In this document: piece after piece, positions 57,820-64,000 of the stretch
Numbering within the stretch: position 1 is the first letter of the stretch
Layout: each line of letters opens with the position of its first letter
Source of the DNA: CALJFL01 sp963669435
GTDB taxonomy: Bacteria > Pseudomonadota > Gammaproteobacteria > Pseudomonadales > Halieaceae
Assembly: GCA_963669435.1 (NCBI GenBank)
Contig: OY770025.1
Location: 4,464,001-4,528,000 of the forward strand
Length of the DNA stretch: 64,000 nt
Reading direction: 5' to 3'
Translations under genes and position numbers: made by a program
The notes under the pieces: model-generated
Told to the model about the DNA's origin: nothing
Seen by the model: only the letters and a program-made list of their open reading frames with translations
Databases searched by the model: none

Positions 57820-59637
57820 GTGAATCTACTGATACCCACTATCGCGATCTCTTTACTGCTAATCGGCTGTACCGAGAACAGCCAAGACCCGGCCGTCCAG
57901 GAGTCCGCGACTGCACAGGCAGTAGAATTCATTGCCGACACCAACCGTGAACTGTCCGGACTGGAAGCAAAAACCGCCGCTGCGGCCTTTGTGTGGGCCA
58001 CTGACATGAACGATGAGCGAGGTATGATCCTGGCACAAGCCAGTGCTCGACAAAGCGACTGGCTCGTGCAACGTGTTGCGGACTCTCTCACCTTCGGTGG
58101 GCAAGACTTACCTGCCGACACCCGCAGGGCCCTGGAACTGCTGAAACTCGACGTGGAACAACCACTGCCCGCAGATCCCAATGCCCAGCGGGAGTTAAGC
58201 GCTATTCTCGCTGACCTGGAAAGACGCCTGGCGGAGGTACAGTACTGCCCCGCTGGGCAGGGCAAGCCTTGCATGGACGGCGGCGATTTACAGTACGCCC
58301 TCGCTGCAACACGAGACCACGACGACGCGTTGCAATACTGGCGGGCCTGGCATCAGGCCAGCGCCCCCATGCGCCCGGCCTACACGCGTATGGTAGAACT
58401 CAGTAATGCCGGAGCCCGCGCGCTGGGCTACAGCGATCAGGGCAGCCTGTGGCGTTCCCGTTACGACATGGACCCACAATCTTTCGAGCAGGAAACAAAC
58501 CGGCTCTGGCAGCAGCTGGAGCCGCTCTACGAAGCATTGCACTGTCATGTACGCGCAAAGCTCTCTGCACAATATGATGCATCGAAGGTGCCGCTGGATG
58601 CTCCTATTCCCGCCCACCTGTTGGGCAATATCTGGGGGCAGAACTGGGAAAGCCTGTACGAACTCGTAGCGCCCTACCCCGAGGCGGCCAGTCCTGACCC
58701 GGGTGAAAGGTTGCGGTCGAACAATATGGCCCCTGTGGACATGGTAAAAATGTCCGAGCAGTTCTACCTGTCACTGGGCTTTGCTCCCCTGCCGGACAGC
58801 TTCTGGGAACGCTCGATTTTCAGCCAAGCAGCCGATCGCGCTATGCAATGTCATCCCACGGCCTGGGGTCTTGCGAACGGTGCCGATCCGCGCCTGACCA
58901 TGTGTATCGACCAGACTTACCAGGACCTGAAGATCATTCACCACGAGTTGGGGCACCTGTTTTACAACCGCGCCAGCGGCGTACAGCCCGCCCTGTTCCA
59001 CGCCGGCGCGAACCCCGGCTTTCACGAGGCCATCGGCGACACCGTGGTATTGGCGATGACCCCCGCCTACCTAAAGTCAAAGGGACTACTGGCAGAGGCC
59101 ACGCAAAGTCAGGAAGTCGTCCTCAACGAACAGATGCAGCGTGCCCTCGACCGCATCGCTCTATTGCCCTGGGCTATCCTGGTCGATCAGTGGCGCTGGG
59201 ATGTGTTTTCCGGGGATATCACATCAGACGACTACAACCAGCGCTGGTGGCAGCTGCGTGAGCGCTACCAGGGTATATCGCCGCCGGGTGAACGCGGTGA
59301 AGACTACTTTGACCCGGGCGCCAAGATCCACGTGGCCGTGAACGAGTCCTACACGCGTTACTTCACTGCAGTGGTGCTGCAGTTCCAGTTCTACCGCGAG
59401 CTCTGCCAGGAAGCCGGCCATACGGGGCCTCTGCACCAGTGCAGTTTTTACGGCAGTGAATCCGCCGGTCAGAAGCTGGACTCCATGTTAGCCCAGGGTC
59501 GCAGTCAGCCCTGGCAAGACACGCTGGAAGCATTCAGTGGCAGCCGTGAGATGGACGCCAGTGCCATCACAGAATACTTTGAGCCGCTCAGCGCCTGGTT
59601 GTCACAACAGAACGAGGGACGCAGCTGCGGCTGGTAG
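57820..59637 (+). CDS. M2-family peptidyl-dipeptidase (ACE-like) lipoprotein
   Basis: 605 residues: a lipoprotein signal (SLLLIGC) and a full M2 peptidase domain. Zinc site is HHELGH (His375, Glu376, His379) with the third ligand Glu in GFHEAIGDTV. Other motifs are YEAL-type helix bundles, LRSNNMAPVDMVKMSEQFYLSLG, and YFDPGAKIHVAVNESYTRYFTAVVLQFQFYREL. It removes C-terminal dipeptides from peptides, here anchored in the envelope by lipid. GTG 57820 start fits the lipobox. Bacterial M2 enzymes are common in marine Gammaproteobacteria and Xanthomonadales. It is single, not in an operon. Confidence 0.93.
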   Translation: MNLLIPTIAISLLLIGCTENSQDPAVQESATAQAVEFIADTNRELSGLEAKTAAAAFVWATDMNDERGMILAQASARQSDWLVQRVADSLTFGGQDLPADTRRALELLKLDVEQPLPADPNAQRELSAILADLERRLAEVQYCPAGQGKPCMDGGDLQYALAATRDHDDALQYWRAWHQASAPMRPAYTRMVELSNAGARALGYSDQGSLWRSRYDMDPQSFEQETNRLWQQLEPLYEALHCHVRAKLSAQYDASKVPLDAPIPAHLLGNIWGQNWESLYELVAPYPEAASPDPGERLRSNNMAPVDMVKMSEQFYLSLGFAPLPDSFWERSIFSQAADRAMQCHPTAWGLANGADPRLTMCIDQTYQDLKIIHHELGHLFYNRASGVQPALFHAGANPGFHEAIGDTVVLAMTPAYLKSKGLLAEATQSQEVVLNEQMQRALDRIALLPWAILVDQWRWDVFSGDITSDDYNQRWWQLRERYQGISPPGERGEDYFDPGAKIHVAVNESYTRYFTAVVLQFQFYRELCQEAGHTGPLHQCSFYGSESAGQKLDSMLAQGRSQPWQDTLEAFSGSREMDASAITEYFEPLSAWLSQQNEGRSCGW

Positions 59638-59693
59638 GCAAGGCAGCATTGATTCGCTGCCCAGCGAAAAAGCGTTACAGCCCGACCTGTGAA

Positions 59694-60671
59694 CTAACCA
59701 GCGGCATAGGTGTGCCTGCGCACCAGCTCGGGGTGTTCCAGGCTGATCATGTGGTTCGTGTTCTGCGTTTTTACAATCCGCACCCCGGGATTCAGACGCC
59801 GGCCGCGCTCGGCGCTGGCAGCCATACTCTGGTTATCGAGCACGTCATCTCTTTCCCCTTGCAACACCACGACTGAGCGATAATTCTGAAACAAGTCAGC
59901 ATTATGCAGCTGCTGCCAATGCCAGATACTGTAGGCGCTGGCCACACAGGTCCGATAGTTCTTCAAGGTCCAGAACATCGCCATGTACAGCTCGATCTTT
60001 AATGCATTGGTGGGTCGCATAACAGGCTGGCGTAGAATCAGGCTTGTATTGGCCCAACGCGATGCATATAGCACCATCGGCATCAAAAACAACGCCACCC
60101 TGTGCATTATCGGCCCACTTAGACCGCCCGCTACGGTACCCCCGGGAACGACCGCAGCTTCCAGGATGGCCCGCACCTCGCGGTCCTTCGATAGCATCAA
60201 CTCGGGAAACTGTCGCGCCGCTTCCAGAACCACAGCACCCCCGCGAGAGTGTCCATGCAGAGTCAATTGATCACCGTCGGCAAGATGCTGTACCACCTGT
60301 GCGAGTACAAAGCCATCGTACTCAATAGTCCCCGTCATATAGGGATTACGAGGCCAATCGAGCGGCTGCACCTGCGCCAATGAAAACGGCGAATGCGATC
60401 CCGCGTTGTTGCAGATGATCAGTTGCGCCGGGGTATCTTCATACAATGCCTGGAAGTAGCGCATATCTTCCAGGAAGCCCGGAAAACATATTATGGTCTG
60501 CCGAGCATCCGCACTGCGCTCGCGCACCGCGATCACTGTTTCCTGTGTTTCGTACAGGGCGCCAGCAAAGGTGGTGCTATCCCGGGCAGGCAGTTGTAGG
60601 TTCATCAGCCACAAGCGAAATAGGTAAAGTAGTAGCAGTATCACTGCCAGGGTGGTCACCAGGGTCATCAT
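59694..60671 (-). CDS. Membrane-anchored alpha/beta hydrolase
   Basis: 325 residues with one N-terminal membrane segment (LVTTLAVILLLLYLFRLWLM) and an alpha/beta hydrolase domain: IICFPGFLEDMRYF (oxyanion region), nucleophile Ser in LHGHSRGGAVVLE, the acid Asp in LQGERDDVLDNQ, and the His in TQNTNHMISLEHP. All three catalytic residues are present. Lipase or esterase-like; substrate unknown. It lies about 75 bp after the lipoprotein gene and may be in the same transcript. Confidence 0.83.
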   Translation of the reverse strand: MMTLVTTLAVILLLLYLFRLWLMNLQLPARDSTTFAGALYETQETVIAVRERSADARQTIICFPGFLEDMRYFQALYEDTPAQLIICNNAGSHSPFSLAQVQPLDWPRNPYMTGTIEYDGFVLAQVVQHLADGDQLTLHGHSRGGAVVLEAARQFPELMLSKDREVRAILEAAVVPGGTVAGGLSGPIMHRVALFLMPMVLYASRWANTSLILRQPVMRPTNALKIELYMAMFWTLKNYRTCVASAYSIWHWQQLHNADLFQNYRSVVVLQGERDDVLDNQSMAASAERGRRLNPGVRIVKTQNTNHMISLEHPELVRRHTYAAG

Positions 60672-60747
60672 ATACGCACTGGCCAGGCGACAATCGCGGC
60701 TGGTGTCTGGGTGATTACAAATCCCGTCATGCAGTTCCTTCCGAGTG

Positions 60748-61389
60748 CTAGTCGAGCAGACCCTGGTCTTTCAGGTCGCCAATCAGGCCCTTGATCGCAT
60801 CGTCCCTGACGCCCTTGGCAGAACCGGCCTGCAGTGTTTCCGACACGGCCTGCCAGAGATGGCCCTTGGTTTCTACCACGTACAGGTCCGATACCAGGGT
60901 GTGGGTCACGTTACTGGTCCACACCGGCTGTTGATAGGCGACCTCGTAGGCATGGTAGTAATAACCGGGGAATCCCCCGTAATAGGCCGAGCCGATCACC
61001 GGTGTGACCCCGTAGTAAATCGTGCCGGGGTGATACACCTCTTCAGACATTTCGCCGAGATAGCGGGTCACCATAATGGTGTCGAGATTGGCTGCGTTAG
61101 CCGCGGCAATAACCTCTTCCGCATCAGCCCGATGCTTGTCCAACAGCGTGTAGCTGGCAACCGCATTGACACCGTGGTGGCGTAAAGCCTCGGCGAAATC
61201 ATCCTCAAACCGCTGTCGCGATGAGTACTTCTGCGCCACCCCCACGACCATAACTCCCTGCAGGTCCAGCTTTTTCAACACGGGATCCACATAGGAGTGA
61301 GTGATTTCTGTGTTCTGCGCACAGCCTACAAGGCCGAGTCCCATAAGAACGGCGAGTCCGTATGTACGTAATGGTTTGATTAAGAGCAT
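60748..61389 (-). CDS. DUF4136-like lipoprotein
   Basis: 213 residues with a lipoprotein signal (LAVLMGLGLVGC). The mature part has KLDLQGVMVVGVAQKYSSRQRFEDDFAEALRHHGVNAVASYTLLD, ANLDTIMVTRYLGEMSEEVYHPG, and repeated Tyr-rich YYGGFPGYYYHAYEVAY. This is like DUF4136/GNA1162-type envelope lipoproteins. The family name is likely but not certain. It could share a promoter with the downstream hydrolase. Confidence 0.7.
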   Translation of the reverse strand: MLLIKPLRTYGLAVLMGLGLVGCAQNTEITHSYVDPVLKKLDLQGVMVVGVAQKYSSRQRFEDDFAEALRHHGVNAVASYTLLDKHRADAEEVIAAANAANLDTIMVTRYLGEMSEEVYHPGTIYYGVTPVIGSAYYGGFPGYYYHAYEVAYQQPVWTSNVTHTLVSDLYVVETKGHLWQAVSETLQAGSAKGVRDDAIKGLIGDLKDQGLLD

Positions 61390-61578
61390 TCAGGATTTAT
61401 CCGACGACTTGAGTTAACGGGAAGTAACGCTATCACAATTCGCGCAGAATGATACCTCCAGGACACCTAGGGGCGCGCTTATCATCTTGCCCTACTCCGG
61501 CTTGATTCCATACGTGGGCGGATGCACACTGCCGCAACCGGCAACGACTGCCCTTTCCACTTTTCGGAGGCGATAACA

Positions 61579-62448
61579 ATGCATAACAAATTCTTACGTA
61601 CCGCCCTCACCCGCATGACGCTTTTCTTCGCCTGCCTGGCGCCTACGCTAACCATGGCTGAAACCCACTACGGCGAGAACCCCGGCGCCGGGGGCTTTTT
61701 TGAAACCGGGGGCATCAAGATGTACTACGAGGTTTACGGCGAGGGTAAGCCCATGGTGCTTATTCACGGCAGCGGGCAAAGCATTGCCGACATGAAAGCA
61801 CAGATTGACTACTTTTCCGGGGACTACAAGGTACTGATAGCGGACAGCCGCGCGCACGGCAAATCGGGTCTGGGTGAAGGGGACCTGACTTATGTGCAGA
61901 TGTCCAAGGACTGGTCTGCACTCATTGAGCACCTGGACATGGCGCCCGCCAACATTGTCGGCTGGAGTGACGGTGGCAACATCGGCCTGCGGATGGCAGT
62001 TGACCACCCCCAGGTAGTGGCCAAACTGGCGACCATGGGCTCTAACCTGCAACCGGATGAATCCGCAGTGCAAAGTTGGGCCGTGCAATGGGTTCTCGAT
62101 ACCACTGAAGAAGTGAATAAAATGCTGGCCAGCGGCGATACCAGCCAGGACTGGAAGGTACAGGCTGAGCACCTGCGCTTGTTGCGGGAGCAACCGAATA
62201 TGAGCCTGAAAGAACTGTCAACCATTAAGGCGCCAGTATTAGTGATGGCCGGCGACCGCGACGTCATCCGCGACGAGCACACCGTGCTGATGTACCAGAA
62301 TATTCCCAAAGCCCACCTGGCTATATTCCCTGGCGAAACACATTTCACCCCCGAGCTCTCACCGGAGTTGTTTAACAGCACCGTGGGCAAGTTCATAGGT
62401 GAAGCCTGGTCGCGCCCTACCACCCGCGACATCATGATGGGACACTAA
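61579..62448 (+). CDS. Exported alpha/beta hydrolase
   Basis: 289 residues: signal peptide (about 1-27, ending TMA) and an alpha/beta hydrolase domain with VLIHGSGQSIADM, nucleophile Ser in VGWSDGGNIG, Asp in VMAGDRDVI and His in GETHFT. Periplasmic esterase-like; substrate unknown. A GGAG site lies in front of ATG 61579, which makes it the best start over the frame opening at 61522. Confidence 0.87.
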   Translation: MHNKFLRTALTRMTLFFACLAPTLTMAETHYGENPGAGGFFETGGIKMYYEVYGEGKPMVLIHGSGQSIADMKAQIDYFSGDYKVLIADSRAHGKSGLGEGDLTYVQMSKDWSALIEHLDMAPANIVGWSDGGNIGLRMAVDHPQVVAKLATMGSNLQPDESAVQSWAVQWVLDTTEEVNKMLASGDTSQDWKVQAEHLRLLREQPNMSLKELSTIKAPVLVMAGDRDVIRDEHTVLMYQNIPKAHLAIFPGETHFTPELSPELFNSTVGKFIGEAWSRPTTRDIMMGH

Positions 62449-62470
62449 GCCTTCATCACCGCCACAAAGA

Positions 62471-62494
62471 AAAAGGGCGCCGTCTAGCGCCCTT
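62471..62494 (-). terminator. Intrinsic terminator of the TonB-dependent receptor gene
   Basis: Stem AAGGGCGC/GCGCCCTT (62473-62494) with loop CGTCTA; on the minus strand it is followed by TTTTTTCTTT. It ends the receptor gene 20 bp after its stop, and also lies behind the hydrolase gene, so it may serve both. Confidence 0.88.
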
Positions 62495-62514
62495 GTAGTA
62501 TCTAACAGAACAGC

Positions 62515-64000
62515 TTAGAAACGGTAACGCGCTTCCAGTCCCAACGTGCGAGGACGGTTAGTCACGATCCGTGGGCGCCCTGGCATTTCCGCTGCGATAG
62601 AACGGTTGTCGGCCAGGTTGGCGCGCTCATCTGTGACATTATCGGCAAACAGGGTGATATCCCAGCTTTCGTTGAGAATACCTGCACGCAGGTTCAGTGC
62701 TTCCCAACTCTCCCGGTCTACAACCGCACCGTTGTTAAAGCTGGTGCTGTCTCCATAGTAGTTGCCATCGGCCCGCACGCGGCCTTCCCAATCGCCGAAG
62801 GCGGGGAAGAAGTACTCAGCAGAGGCCGTGACCGTCCAGTCAGGCACACCGTGCAATTCATCACCTTCCATGTATCCTGGGTAGCCAACGGCATCCGTGA
62901 TTTCGGTCTCGGTATATCCAACACCCAGGTCGAGGGTTAGGCCCTCGATAGGTGCAGCAGACAATTCCACCTCGAAGCCAATATTCTCAACGTCACCTAC
63001 GTTGGCGTCGACTTGGAAACCACACGATAGTCGCTGCACCTGCAGCGCGTCGCTCCAATCAATAAAGAATACCGCTGCATTCAACGATACACGGTTGTCT
63101 GCCAACGTAGACTTGATGCCCAACTCGTAACTCCACAGGTCGTCAGAGTCATAAGTACGAAGGCTATCAGGATCAATGCCGAGTCTTTCAAACTCTTCCA
63201 ATTCATCCCCACAGAGAGTCGGTGAAAGTTGTCCATTTACCCCACCGATACGGAAGCCCTTTGCAGCACTCGCATAAACGTTCACGTCATCGGTGACATC
63301 CATTGCTGCCATTACTTTCGGATTAAAGCCGCTCTCACTCTGTTTTCCGCCAAAGGCGCTCGGACCACTGTTTGCGAAGCCATCTGATATAGCCTCAAAC
63401 TCCACCTCTGTGTCGTACCAGCGTCCGCCAGCCGTGAGAGAGATTCGATCAGTAACGTCCCAGGTTATCTCACCGAATATCGCGAGCTCTTCTACTTCTT
63501 CAGGCTGATTAGTGATGAAGATCAGGTCTCCGGGAACAATATTGGCGGGCGCACCAATCAGGTCATTCAACGCATCGTTTGCGCCGACTTGCAACGCAGG
63601 CGGGTAACCCCGGATAAACTCGTTGTCAGAATAAAAGATACCGACTGTGTAGTTTATTGGCCCTTCTGAGCTGCTGGAGAACCGCGTTTCATGGGAAAGG
63701 TTTTCATACTCTGAAGTCGTGACCAGAACCGATTCCAAGGGAGTGATAGGCACGCCCACTGCAGCGCCATAAATAAAGTCGAGGAAGGTATGCTCTTCTT
63801 CAGCTTCCTCTGTATCGCGCTCGTAATAAGCAGTTGTAGACGTGATGTCGCCAGCATCGATGGACCAATCGAAAACGACACTGGCTATCCACCACTCGTC
63901 TTCGCCAGGCTCTTCGGAGTCAAAGAAGCGTGGGGTCTCCTCGTTATCTGGGTCGATATCAGGGAAAGGCAACCCGTCCGCCTCGACTTTTTGGTACATA
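62515..64000 (-). CDS. TonB-dependent receptor, C-terminal part (5' beyond window)
   Basis: At least 495 residues of the barrel of a TonB-dependent receptor. Visible are many alternating strands such as GDITSTTAYYERDTEEAEEEHTFLDFI, DRISLTAGGRWYDTEVEF, NPKVMAAMDVTDDVNVYASAAKGFRIGGVNGQLSP, TLDLGVGYTETEIT, and the C-terminal RTLGLEARYRF with the final aromatic residue needed for barrel assembly. The plug and signal peptide lie outside the right edge, and the first Met seen is probably internal. Substrate unknown. It is not closely similar to the receptor at 50768-53176. Confidence 0.9.
   Translation of the reverse strand, partial: MYQKVEADGLPFPDIDPDNEETPRFFDSEEPGEDEWWIASVVFDWSIDAGDITSTTAYYERDTEEAEEEHTFLDFIYGAAVGVPITPLESVLVTTSEYENLSHETRFSSSSEGPINYTVGIFYSDNEFIRGYPPALQVGANDALNDLIGAPANIVPGDLIFITNQPEEVEELAIFGEITWDVTDRISLTAGGRWYDTEVEFEAISDGFANSGPSAFGGKQSESGFNPKVMAAMDVTDDVNVYASAAKGFRIGGVNGQLSPTLCGDELEEFERLGIDPDSLRTYDSDDLWSYELGIKSTLADNRVSLNAAVFFIDWSDALQVQRLSCGFQVDANVGDVENIGFEVELSAAPIEGLTLDLGVGYTETEITDAVGYPGYMEGDELHGVPDWTVTASAEYFFPAFGDWEGRVRADGNYYGDSTSFNNGAVVDRESWEALNLRAGILNESWDITLFADNVTDERANLADNRSIAAEMPGRPRIVTNRPRTLGLEARYRF

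Noticed and set aside
1..64000. CRISPR arrays, tRNA or rRNA genes, prophage or complete insertion sequences
   Set aside because: No regularly spaced repeats, no cloverleaf or rRNA-like stretch and no transposase or phage gene was seen when reading both strands.

Overview
The window looks like chromosomal DNA of a free-living, aerobic, probably marine gammaproteobacterium. The Cellvibrionales/Halieaceae-type groups are my best guess. The basis is a moderately high G+C content, a HexR-controlled Entner-Doudoroff operon, LutBC lactate oxidation, TonB-dependent receptors with a typical LEEVIVTAQKR TonB-box region, a UrcA protein, and many lipoproteins and periplasmic c-type cytochromes. This placement is inference; no rRNA or tRNA gene is visible to confirm it. 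I saw no CRISPR array, prophage or intact insertion sequence.

Layout. 1-1131: end of a lut operon (lutB 3' part, lutC), facing an SYLF-domain protein. 1938-8360: an operon eda / catalytically dead GAPDH paralogue / gap / ppc on the minus strand, divergent from hexR, with a HexR-type operator in front of each side. 8347-20929: mixed housekeeping and envelope genes. These are an acyl-CoA ligase, small lipoproteins, YaeQ, a staphylococcal-type nuclease, a Rossmann oxidoreductase, a Sel1 plus trypsin lipoprotein, ChaC, two 2OG-Fe(II) oxygenases, and a PhoPQ-like two-component operon facing a His/Tyr-rich secreted protein. 21040-21370: a non-coding cluster of nested inverted repeats. 21462-26916: lipoprotein, beta-lactamase-fold hydrolase, retropepsin-like protease, Atm1-type ABC exporter, and a SemiSWEET-like plus TerB membrane protein.

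27072-47757 is the most striking region: two divergent operons that together resemble the core of the Agl-Glt machine of myxobacteria. The minus-strand operon (about 14 kb) carries a TonB-like AgmX/PglI protein, two ExbD/TolR proteins, one ExbB/TolQ protein, two long TPR proteins, two small exported proteins, a Tat-exported DUF1501-like protein, and two c-type cytochrome-like proteins, one of them fused to a LamG domain. The plus-strand operon carries an HzsA-like dihaem lipoprotein, two outer-membrane beta-barrel proteins, a TlpA thioredoxin, a DUF4266 lipoprotein and a DUF3570 barrel. An ApbE flavin transferase follows on the minus strand. Two adjacent genes of the minus operon carry three single-base frameshifts, each at or next to a short G/C run.

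48802-49074 is a MITE-like element with 34-bp terminal inverted repeats that ends directly against the annotated apbE start codon. 49194-64000: a sorbosone-dehydrogenase-like protein with a haem c site, a TonB-dependent receptor, a BtrH-like peptidase-fold protein, UrcA, a LytS/LytTR two-component pair, an M2 peptidase lipoprotein, two alpha/beta hydrolases, a DUF4136-like lipoprotein, and the C-terminal part of a second TonB-dependent receptor that runs off the right edge.

All functional names rest on motif and family recognition by eye. No database search was run.
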